Shown: positions 55,101 to 64,000 of the stretch, in pieces
How the letters are laid out: every line of letters starts with the position of its first letter
How positions within the stretch are numbered: the stretch's first letter is position 1
DNA from: Balamuthia mandrillaris
Lineage: Eukaryota; Discosea; Longamoebia; Balamuthiidae
Length of the DNA stretch: 64,000 bases
Direction of reading: 5' to 3'
Assembly (NCBI GenBank): GCA_031835245.1
Contig: JAVKOQ010000257.1
Coordinates: 1-64,000 of the forward strand
Notes under the pieces: generated by a model
What the model was told of the DNA's origin: nothing
Database searches by the model: none
The model's input: the letters and a program-made list of their open reading frames with translations, nothing else
Position numbers and translations under genes: made by a program

Positions 55101-56567
55101 GCGCTTTGCTTACAACACTTGCTTCACAGAAGCTAGCAAGTTTAGGCGAAGGCCTCAGAAACCATTCCTCTACCCACTTTTTGCTGGCTTTGGGATTGCT
55201 ATTGACGAGCTTGTATACCGCCCGTGATCCTACACTCCCCCAAGCCGCCAACAATGACAACGCTTTTAGCGATCATGAAAACAGTGGCGATGAGAAGAAA
55301 GGTCCTACCAACTCTGGCTCTGCTGCTGAAAGTTCCACTCATGTTTCTTCTACCGCCATTATGACATTAGGAGTGGAAAGGTAAGTCTTCTTTCGTGTCA
55401 TCTGTGTCGCCACAAGTGTACTCATCCCTTTTTGTCAGCATTCACCTCATTGAAACAGTGAAAATTCTCTTTGAACGAATGCAATATGGATCCCCTTTTG
55501 AAGCCGAAACCATAGCAGAGTATGTGTTCTCCTCTCTCTCTCTCTCTCTCTCAGTGGTGGTACTCATTAATATTATCCTTAGCATAATGCCTCGATTGCT
55601 TTTAGATTTCTTCCGAACGGAGCAAATGATGACATTGGTGCTGGGAGAGCTGTCAAAGGTGCCTCCAGAGAGTAGCCATCCAGCGCTGATGGTGAGCATA
55701 GTGCAGCACGTGTTCTCCGCGCTGCGCGCCCGCTCCTCCAACACCCTGTTTCGGTGGGTGGTGATGTGTCTTGGCAGCTTTTCTAACATTCAGCCACGGA
55801 GCTACGCCCTTTGGGCCATGACTTGCCTTTTCCTTAGCGCCACTAAGAACGAACTTTTACGGCCAATGCTCCTTCAACTCCACCATCCACATTTCTCTTC
55901 ATCTTATCCTTCTTCAGCCCGCTCTTCGTCTTCCCCCTCTTCCTCCTCTCCTTCAATCGACGAACGCGAAAAAGAAGATGATGAGGAACAAGAAGCAAAG
56001 ACTATTTATGACGATAAAAGCAGACAGATGGGTAGAACAGCAACTAACTTGGAAGAGTTATTCCTCATCGCAGGAGCACAATTCTATGCTGATATGCAGC
56101 AGCTAGACATGAAAGCCAGGATGGCCGCCAGCTCCTCCCAACAACAAGAAGAAGGAAAAGAGGATTACTCCGTGCCAAAAAACAACTTTATTCAAGCATT
56201 CCAAAGCCTGCGCGAGGAAGAACCCTTTGCCTCTTTGCTCAACCTCTGCTCTTTGCTAGAAGAGAGCAGTGGCAGTAGCACCAACCATCACAATGACCGT
56301 ACAAGCAGCATGAAGGAAAAGACCAAGGGGGTTGAGAAAGAGAAGACGAAACCAACAAAGCAGAAGACGACGCAGAAGAGAAGATCCACTACTTCCGACA
56401 TTGCCACCACCACTACCAGCAATGACTTGGTGGACACAGCATCAGACGAGAAAGAGCAGGCCAACGAGGCAGCAGCAGCACCGCCAGCAGGAATTGCAGC
56501 GGAGCCCCCCCACAGGGTCAGGCCCCGAAAGAAGAAGGAAAAGCGCAGAGGGACTGCTTACACCTAA
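44800..56567 (+). CDS. HTT: Huntingtin
   Basis: Giant HEAT-repeat scaffold. 33 exons, 3,019 aa (human 3,144): 44800-44909, 45028-45148, 45213-45269, 45487-45751, 45833-46220, 46305-46435, 46551-47356, 47464-47859, 47927-48053, 48182-48390, 48464-48542, 48605-48759, 48844-48942, 49143-49263, 49356-49563, 49620-49743, 49831-49989, 50051-50352, 50424-50805, 50889-51021, 51094-51508, 51577-51763, 51843-51954, 52020-52879, 52946-53074, 53142-53489, 53561-53976, 54036-54417, 54477-54626, 54692-54967, 55034-55380, 55439-55519, 55583-56567. Collinear with human HTT throughout: KFSELCHHVHPTKCR, SIRRCSAS, DGRVRAAAASSLTRIIP, RLFEPLVI, YYSGQVSI, ALNGVLFLLE, DIMPRLLLDFF. No polyglutamine or proline-rich exon 1. 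The N terminus starts just before the first HEAT helix. A lysine-rich tail of about 150 residues extends past the human end. Function in trafficking and autophagy scaffolding is known from animals only. Intron 13 uses a GC donor. Confidence 0.92.
48960..49115 (+). repeat. CT-rich microsatellite in HTT intron 13
   Basis: About 150 bases of nearly pure (CT)n with short interruptions, on the sense strand, filling the intron after the GC donor at 48943. Confidence 0.9.
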
Positions 56568-56979
56568 CAACCTAACTTTTGTCTGCAACCTTTAATTATC
56601 ATGACGACACGAATATAAACGTAGGTTAGGGTTAACCCCTTTAATCAGACTCTGTTGGAAACCCTAGCCTAATAGGTATGGATGGATTTGACATTTGGTG
56701 TTATTGCGTTACAGGCCGCCATAGAGCAGAAGAGAAGCAAGAAGCAAGAAGAAGCAAAAATAAGCAAAAATAATAAGATTTGAAAAATCAGATAATAAGA
56801 TTTGAGAACGGGGCCTGAACCTTCTGGGTCTGAAGTTTTTTTTTTAATTTTTTAAAAAAAACTGCAACAAGGCTTATACACGCACGATAGGACAGACAGA
56901 GTTGGAAGAAAAAAAAGGAAAAATAGAAAAAATTGCATATTACAGGTTATACACGGCAGGAGATTAAGAGCAGACGGGC
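56568..56979. other. Intergenic region between HTT and the kinase gene
   Basis: 3' flank of HTT and promoter of the kinase gene. Carries the 11-mer TGTCGTCATGA in reverse orientation (56600-56610) 33 bases after the HTT stop, a GGTTAGGGTT stretch near 56624, and A/T runs at 56835-56865. No exon seen. Confidence 0.5.
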
Positions 56980-59636
56980 ATGCAAGGTTCCGGCGAGCGA
57001 GAGAGTTGGATGGTGTGGCTCTTGGACAGCATACCAGCCGGTTCCTTGGCGTACGTTCCATTTATTTATTTTTTCTTGTGAGCCAAACGAACCGACCAAC
57101 ATTTTTTGTTTTGTCAAACAGGGCGAACGACTGGGACTTTGCAAAGGGACGTAACGTGGTGCTAACGCTAACCGGTGCTGCCACCAACACCAACCCGCTA
57201 GCTCGCTTTAGAGCCAGAGCTGCCTCCGCTGCTGCCGGCGGTGCTGGTTTCAGTGGTGTGAATAGTGGAGGAAGCAACAACAACAGTGGTGGTTGTTCTC
57301 TGTTCCTGCATGAGCCAGGCAGCTGCTCTACCCAACTTTCTGCTGGAGGAGGATGCGTTTCTGGAGAAGGTCTCGTTGGAAAAGTAGAGCAGGTCTCGGC
57401 TGCTAATGTTAAGCCTACCTCTGACAGCCAACGCTATTTTGCTATCTCTATTGACGGTACGTCCTGGTCTATTGCTTCTCCCTCCTCCCACTCTCCTTTC
57501 TTTCGTCATGTCTCTTTCTCCTCTTTCTCTATCGTCGTTCCTCTTTCTCCTCTTCCTCTTCGCTACATTCCTCGTTCCCTTCTCTAACATTCTCAGTTGC
57601 TGCAAAAGGAGGAAGTGTACTTGGAATAGGTTTCCCAAGAAGAGAAGAAAGCGCAGCATTTCAAGAAAGCATGAAAAAGTACGGAGTAGTGACGGACGAA
57701 AAGGAGAAGGCTTGCAACTCAGGTAAGCTAGCTGCTGTTCCTCTGGCTGCGGGCCCTAAGAAAAGCGAAAGCATGGACGTATTGCCTCGAGTCCGTGGCA
57801 AAACGAGTGGAGGTGGTAACGGTGGTATTAGAGGAAGGCCGCCCGCGCCAATGGTGATGGCATCTTCGGGCCGAGGAGCACGCCTGCTTCCGGCAACTCC
57901 TGCGGCAGCAGGCAATGCAGCCAAACCAAGACCTCCTTCCTCTGACTACGAGCAAGCAGGAGGAGCCACTAACAGCCAGGCTGAATTGAGACCACCCTCT
58001 CCATTGGTGGTGAAACGACCTACTCTACGTAAACAAGGGGAAAGCAGCAACGAGAATGGAACAGGTGCATCTAGAGGCAGAGGGAATGCAGCACCTTCAG
58101 CAGAGGCCCTGGAAGTCAGTCGGAAATATTTCGAGGGACCACTCTCCGAAAAAGAGAAGCTGCATGACGGCTTCTACGATGCTTTTCACCAGAGCTCACG
58201 CACCAGGACTTTGCCATCGCTGCAGGAGCTCCAAAAGGCGGCGGTGGACCTTGACACCAGAGAAGTGGTGGTGGTGGACAGGCGGACGGACAAACGGCTG
58301 CAGCGAATCCTGAAAACAGCCCAGCTGCTCTGCCAAAAGTTCCCAACGCTGGGCACCAAGATTAGGCTGTTGGCCATGCACGTCTCAAACGCTATGGGAG
58401 GCTCTCACCAATTTGCGGCCTCTCCTTCTTCTGGTGAAGAGGAAGCGGAGGAGGAGTACACCGACACGGAACGCTTCCGACTGTCTTGCGTGGACTGCAT
58501 CAAGCGGTTGAAGCAGGAGCGTGGTAGCAACATCATTCCTTTGGGCTCCATCACGCACGGTCTTTCTCGCCATCGTACTCTTCTCTTCAAGTACTTGTGC
58601 GACAACATGAACCCGCCGATTCCTTGCTGTCTCATGCGACTCAACACGGAGAAGAACACAGACTGCATCGACGACCGCGTGCTGTTGGAGTGTTGGAATC
58701 TGGTACCATGGAAGGATAAGTTCCGGTGGGTTGACGTCGTTTGTGACCCTGGAAGAATGTACATTGCCAACTCGGAGAAGCTTCGCGTCTATCATCAGTC
58801 GTGGCATGGAGAGCTGTTTCTCTCTGACAGAACAAAGGAGGCCAATCGACACATCTTCTCTAACTTTGACCTGCAGACAGGAGAGATGGTGCTGCGGAAG
58901 CAACTTGGAGAAGGCGCTTATTCAAAGGTCTACCTTTGTTCTGTTGGTCCTATCTCCTGTGCTGTTAAGATTTATGATAAACCTCAAAACTCGGAACAAA
59001 TGATGAAGGTTTCTCTATCTTTCTTTCTTTTGTATTGTTCTATTTTCTCTCTCCACACTGACATTGGTACATACTGTTAAATAGGAAACTTTGTTGCAAG
59101 AACGTCTTAACCACAAAAACATTGTTAAGTGTATTGGCTATGAAACCTCTCCCACACAATTTTTGGTTTTTATGGGTACATTTTCTACTCTCTACTCTCT
59201 ACTCTCTTCTCTCTGCTCTCTTCTCTCTTCTCTCTTCTCTCTTCTCTCTTCTCTCTTCTCTCTTCTCTCTCCTGCTTGCTTACTCTGGCTCTGCATCAGA
59301 ATATATGAGTGCGGGTTCAATGTGGAATCTTATTTATCGTCGAAGAATGGAAAACAAACCGTTCACTAACCAAGAAGTTGCGCATTATGCCAGCGAAGTA
59401 GCTCAAGGACTTTCCTATCTTCACAGCCAAAATGTTTATCATCGTGACATCAAGGTCGGTTCTCTCTCTCTCTCTCTCCTCTCTGCGATTGGTGCTAACT
59501 TAGTGGAATGTCAAAAAGAGTGCAAACGTTTTGGTGGATGGAGAGTATACCAAGCAACCTTTTCCTGTTGTAAAACTATGTGATTTTAATGTTTCAAGCC
59601 GCAAACAACAAACATCAACTATTACTGGAACCGTAC

Positions 59637-59676
<40 letters not shown>

Positions 59677-60125
59677 GTGCTGAAGCTAACATTTTGAAAC
59701 TATTACATAGCCAATATACTCAGCACCAGAGATAGTAAATGGAAGAGGGGGACATAGCTACGATGCCGCTAAGGCTGATAGTACGTCGTCTCCTTCTTCT
59801 TCGTTCTTCCGCTTCTTCTTCTTCTCCCACCTATCCTCTTCCTTCTTCCATCATCTCCCTTCTGCTAACGACGAAATATCCAAAAGTATGGTCGCTGGGC
59901 ATGTTCATAGTAGAACTGGTGACGCTGCAGCTGCCCTACCATGGCCTCTCGGAGCAGGAAAAGAACTCCTTGATACGAAGCGGGGAGCTGCCACCGGGCC
60001 TCAGGAACAAGTGCCACCCAACGGTATTCAACCTGATCATGAATTGCTGCAAGAAGAGGCCACAAGAGAGGATCTCTGCCATCGACATTGTGACCTTGTT
60101 GAACCCGTTGGGCGTTTCCTCCTGA
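56980..60125 (+). CDS. NECAP-like PH / EDR1 domain / protein kinase fusion
   Basis: Exons 56980-57050, 57122-57456, 57597-59008, 59085-59175, 59300-59454, 59519-59632, 59711-59780, 59887-60125; 828 aa. Residues about 10-180 match the NECAP PH-like ear-binding domain (IPAG...ANDWDF, TSDSQRYFAISI, LGIGFPRRE), with a Gly/Ser/Asn insertion. Then about 130 residues of basic disorder, an EDR1/CTR1/ARMC3-type domain (about 305-545; YFEG.LS.KEKLHDGFYDAF and IIPLGSITHGLSRHRTLLFKYL), and a TKL-like kinase (about 565-828). The kinase has a Gly loop, GEGAYSKVYL, catalytic Lys593, HRD 684-686 and APE, but DFN at 710-712 instead of DFG. One continuous open exon (57597-59008) joins NECAP end, linker, EDR1 and kinase start. 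A perfect-looking donor CAG|GTAAGC at 57722 inside it could allow an alternative transcript. EDR1-type kinases act in stress signalling in plants; role here unknown. Confidence 0.88.
59184..59272 (+). repeat. Heptamer minisatellite in kinase intron 4
   Basis: Tandem CTCTACT then CTCTCTT units of 7 bases on the sense strand, the same heptamer as in the PRMT5 intron at 7274-7461. Confidence 0.85.
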
Positions 60126-60243
60126 CTGCTGCTCTCCCCCACCATGAACTGTTTACCCTTCTTGTTGTGCGCTGGTTTTTTTTTCTTCTGTGAAAGTCCA
60201 AGCCGTTATATAAAAAAGAAAGAAAAGAAAGAAGAAGAACAAG

Positions 60244-61325
60244 ATGAAGAGTGCCGAAGAAATAGCAGACATAAAGGAGCGCTGGCGGAACCAATGTGTC
60301 GTCGGACAAAAGGTGGTGTTGGTGCCCTACTGTAATGAACATGTGCCGAGGTTCGGTTGAGTTTGGCTAAGCTGTTTCGCGAAGATGGCTTTATCCCCTG
60401 ACGACGACTAAGTCTCCTTCTCCTCATACAGGTACCACACCTGGATGCAAGACCCTTGGTTGCAAGGTACCTCTCCTCTTGCATGTTGGATGGGCAGCGG
60501 GGAGTGATTGATCAACTTTTTCTTTGCAGAGCTGACGGCAAGCCAGCCGATGACTATCGAAGAAGAGTACAAGAATCGGCAAGGTTGGGCCACTGATCTT
60601 CATCGTACGTCCACCATTGTTGCCCAAAGCGAACGTCGCCTCCTTTCTTCGTTGTTCACTGTTTGATGTTTGGCCTTACGTCGCATAAACAACAGGGTTC
60701 ACGTTCATAGTGTTGGACAAAACGTTACCTGAAACGAACGAGACAAATCAACACACCACTCAACACTACGGTGCGCCTCACCTTCTTCATGGCTGAGTGG
60801 TGGTTTACTCATCCACCTTCCTTTCTTCTTTTAAACGAAAAAGCCATGGCTGGTGACGTAAACTTGTTTCTGGATACTGAAGAACATGAACAAGAAGAAC
60901 AAGAACAAGAAGAAGAACAAGAAGGTAAAGAAGAAAGCAACGGAGAAAAGGAATCACCGGAAGGTGAACCAAACAGTACAGCCGCGGGTGGTGGTACGAT
61001 TGTTACGGGTGAGATCAACCTGATGACAGCAGAGGAGCGCTCTCGGCGGAAAGGATTGGCTGGAGAGAGCCTCTTGTTGATGATGGAGTGGGGCATGCGG
61101 CAGCTTGCCGTACAAAAGGTGCTGGCCAAGATCAACACCAACAACGAGCCCTCCATCCGCCTGTTCGAGAGGGAGGGCTTCGTGGAGGTCGGACGCAGCG
61201 AAATCTTCCAAGAGGTCAGCCTGGAATTGGATGTGAGGGAGGGCACCGCCGCCCGTCAGCGCGTCCTTCGAGCTGTTGCCGAGCTTCAGACCTCTGTTCA
61301 GCCATACTGCCACAATAACAACTAA
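60244..61325 (+). CDS. NAT9: N-acetyltransferase 9
   Basis: GNAT-fold acetyltransferase; in animals NAT9 affects microtubule stability. Exons 60244-60350, 60432-60466, 60530-60604, 60696-60770, 60844-61325; 257 aa against about 207 in human. Family sequence: VGQKVVLVPYCNEHVPRYHTWM, ELTASQPMTIEEEY, FTFIVLD, MAGDVNLFL, the acetyl-CoA binding region RRKGLAGESLLLM, then KINTNNEPSIRLFEREGF. Between strands beta-4 and the acetyl-CoA loop lies an insertion of about 60 residues, mostly Glu/Gln then Gly, which the human enzyme lacks. Tiny exons (35 bases) were set by phase and homology. Confidence 0.93.
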
Positions 61326-61418
61326 CAACAAAGGAGGAGCCGAAACGGAAACAGAAAAAGCATATAAATGGTGGAGGTTGTTGGCCACCCAAGCTGAAAG
61401 CGTTTTTTTAAAGCCCTA

Positions 61419-63963
61419 TCATTTTGCTTTGTTGTTGTTGATGGGAGCGCCTTGGGAGGTCTTGCGTTGCCTGTTGCGATTTTTGACGTTGGCTGTTTCG
61501 TAAAAGTGAACTCCCACTTTCTTCTTGTTGGTGGTCATGCGCTTCTCCTTGACCGGTTCGTCCTCCATCCTCTTTCTCTTTCTCTTGTTTTTCTTGTTCT
61601 TTTTCTTGCCAGCGCTGCTGGCGGTAGTACTACTGCTTGTAGCAGAAGCCGAACTCTCTGTTGTTGTGGATAACCGTCGTTTGCGCTTCGGCGAGGCCTT
61701 CCTCTTATCTGCAGAAGCCACGGTTGTGCGCTTAGTGTCTTTTTCCTCACTTTGTTGTTTCTTTACTTTCTTTTGTGCTGTTTTCTCTTCCTGCTCTTCC
61801 TCCTCCTTTTCTTCTTCATCTTCATCTTCCTCCTCCTCCTCCTTCTCTTCCTCTTCTTCCTTCTCCTCCCCTTCCGCTTCTTGTTCTTCTTCTTGTTCTT
61901 CTTCTTCTTCTTCTTCTTCTTCTTCTTCCTCCTCCTCCTTGGTATGGTATTCATTAATCTTGTCTTTGCCCTTGTCGTTGGGCGAATCCTCGTTAGTCTC
62001 ATCTTCGCCGTCGGAAAGGACAATGGGAGTCTTGGGTGCTGGCCGAGGAGTAGTGTCTTCTCCAACAACGCTTCCCAAAATCTCGTCCCAATCATAGGCC
62101 GCATCTTCGGCCTCACCGTCCAACTCCTCTGGTTCATCGTCACTATCAAACTCGTTCTTAACACGTATTTTGCTGAACACTTGTTTGACGGGAGCGACCT
62201 TAAGTTATGCAATAGCGTGATTAATGTCAGGAAGAAGACAGTCACCAGATAAAAGTGCAGAAGGCAATTCAAAACGTACAAGAGAGGCTCCATTCCAAAA
62301 GTCGTCATCATCTTCGTCGACCTTTTCTTTCTTGGCTTTCTTCTTGGAGTCTTTGGTTGTTTTTGCATCTGGAGTCGGAGTGAGGGTTGTCTGTTGTACG
62401 ATGCTAGCAATAGCTTCTAGCTTGGCTCTGGCCGTACCGTCCGATGAGCTGCTGCCAGCATCCACAGGAGGAGCCACATACCACGGTATGCGTCCTCTTT
62501 GCCAATCCTTTTTGTCAATTTGTTTAAAAAAATTATAAATAGAGAGCAAAACGAGAGAGTTAGAGTGAGAGAGAAATAAACCTGCAAAACCATCTTGGCT
62601 ACTGTGTTAAGATCGGGTTCCCCTCCCTTCAGGAGCTTTCCAGTTTTCTTGGCATACTTGGTCAAGAAATCAGTGGCGTCCTCCCACCCATCTATGTCAT
62701 AAGTACGAACTAGATAATCCTTTTTTACTCGCTCCAGTACAGATGCAACATATTCCTCTGCATCTGGCAAATTTTCTACTCGAACCTGAAAGTTTAAGCA
62801 AGCACATGTGGTTAATACATAAACACTTCAAAATAACACGATTGAAATACAAACCACTCCCTTAAGAATAATATCCGATTCGGTGTCGCTGGAGGCGTAC
62901 ACAATACCGGGGCAATCAATCAAAAAGATACGTCGCATCAGAGTGATGTACTGCCACACCTATATTTGAATTAAATAAGCTAAACATTCGAAAGAAAAGA
63001 TAAAAAACACGAAGTGGCGGTTGAGAGAGAGAGAGAGAGAGAGCAAACCTTTGTTTCTCCAGGAATAGGAGCTACTTTGCAGACCTTCTTAGCACGGAGA
63101 GTATTGATGACGGAACTCTTGCCAACGTTAGGATATCCAATGAAACCAACACTGATTTGCTTTTTATCCTTGTGCAGAGCAGAAAACTGTCGAAGCAGTT
63201 GAATGAGAGAGCCTTTGCCAAAGCTGTTGTTGACGCTGGCATGGAAAGCCAATGTAGGGTATTCCTTGGAGAGCAGATTGACCCAGCGAACGGTGGCCCA
63301 CACTGGAATCAAGTCGCATTTGTTGAGGAGAAGGATCATGTGTTTGTGAGGGCTATTCTTTTTGAGTTGCTGCTCAACGTAGAGAGAGCGAGTGCCAAGT
63401 GGGTCCCGAGCGTCCAACACCTGCACAATCACATCGGAAGAGTCGATGACCTTGTAGAGCTCTCCCCAAATGCGCTTCGACTGACCTTTATCAAAGAGAG
63501 ACAGCCGGGCGGAGGCCTTGAACTCTTCTCCCTCCAATGCTTTGGAGGAGGCCGCATCGCCGTCCTTTGCCTCCTCGTACTGGTCTGCTGATGCGTTGGC
63601 TGACGACAGCAGCGATTCATAAGAGGAGGCCCCCACCTTTGCCCTTTTCCTGGTCGACTTTGGTCCAAAGGTTGACTCGAAGCTTTCCACCTCCAACAAA
63701 TGCACTCTCTTTGTCTGCATATGGTATGTATTTTTAATAGGACTGATGAGGAGAAGAATAACAGAGTGAGAGAGAAGGATTAAAGAAGGAGGAGTAACCT
63801 TGGCAGGGTCAGTAAGAAGGCCCATAGGCAAAGTTCGCTGCTTAAGTATAAACTTATAAGGGTCCTGCACCGTCTTTTCCATTTCCTCCCTAAACTGGTT
63901 CAACTGCTTCACTCCCACCGAACGAGAAGGGCCTTTTTTTTCCCCCACAAAAGGTCCGTCAGA
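61419..63963 (-). CDS. GNL2: Nucleolar GTPase GNL2/NOG2 (5' end outside the window)
   Basis: Circularly permuted GTPase needed for pre-60S ribosome maturation and export. Visible exons: 63963-63799, 63714-63049, 62959-62855, 62785-62582, 62507-62280, 62198-61419; 715 residues seen. The N-terminal ~80 residues lie beyond the right edge; 63964-64000 is intron. The permuted order is clear: G4 NKCD ([10 protein letters not shown]), then G1 [10 protein letters not shown], then G3 DCPG. Flanking family segments are FETTFGPK-like [42 protein letters not shown] and DWQRGRIP. The C-terminal tail has a long Glu-rich tract and ends with basic stretches and [16 protein letters not shown], as in human. 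A CCAT/AATAAA signal was not identified. Confident call. Confidence 0.97.
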
Positions 63964-64000
63964 CTAGGTAAGGAGAAGCAATGCCGGAAAGAGGGGAGCC

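Noticed and set aside
55395-55582. Reading through HTT introns at 55381-55438 and 55520-55582 as coding
   Set aside because: The frame is open, but the splice sites are good and the spliced product matches HTT across both junctions.
1-64000. Bacterial-type features (operons, CRISPR, insertion sequences, ribosome binding sites) and transposon proteins
   Set aside because: None seen. The sequence is intron-rich eukaryotic DNA without direct-repeat/spacer arrays or reverse transcriptase/transposase frames.

Overview
This window is nuclear DNA of a unicellular eukaryote. It holds about 24 protein genes, nearly all split by short introns (roughly 55-450 bases) with GT..AG ends. The introns carry long pyrimidine tracts and microsatellites on the sense strand. 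TAA, TAG and TGA all end genes, so the code is standard. The gene set points to Amoebozoa (a discosean amoeba of the Acanthamoeba/Balamuthia type is my best guess): a Frizzled-like receptor with cysteine-rich domain, an EDR1-type kinase, huntingtin and a FANCA-like protein together. The lineage is inference; no rRNA or other species marker is present.

Layout, left to right: the end of an unidentified gene (51-200); CCT1 (TCP-1 alpha); a region with two copies of a ~105-base structured element; mitochondrial MMAA/MeaB GTPase; PRMT5 (-); a Frizzled-like receptor (-); WIPI3-type PROPPIN (-); the 4EHP cap-binding protein; LUC7 (-); a hotdog thioesterase; LYRM1; an S/T/P-rich orphan (-); NAF1 (-); proteasome subunit alpha-5; a GDP-mannose transporter; an SRR1-domain protein (-); a type I membrane orphan (-); a small Cys-rich protein (-) assembled here from three exons; USP7 (-); an SGF29-like Tudor protein; a FANCA-like protein (-); a full-length huntingtin of 33 exons (44.8-56.6 kb); a kinase with an N-terminal NECAP-like domain and an EDR1 domain; NAT9; and GNL2/NOG2 (-), which runs off the right edge.

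Genes alternate strands and sit close together. Convergent pairs end 86-90 bases apart (MMAA/PRMT5, 4EHP/LUC7). Divergent pairs share 200-650 base promoters (WIPI3/4EHP, LUC7/thioesterase, NAF1/PSMA5, FANCA-like/HTT). Most are housekeeping genes for protein folding and turnover, RNA processing, ribosome assembly, chromatin and autophagy, with no operon logic.

The most unusual items are the NECAP-like/EDR1/kinase fusion with a DFN instead of DFG motif, the FANCA-like gene head to head with huntingtin, the paired structured RNA candidates at 4.0-4.3 kb, two GC-AG introns (one with its 5' end duplicated in a neighbouring intron), a recurring 11-mer near gene boundaries, and the small Cys-rich membrane protein. 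Exon boundaries were inferred by hand from reading frame, splice dinucleotides and remembered family sequences; every assembled CDS keeps frame across all its exons.
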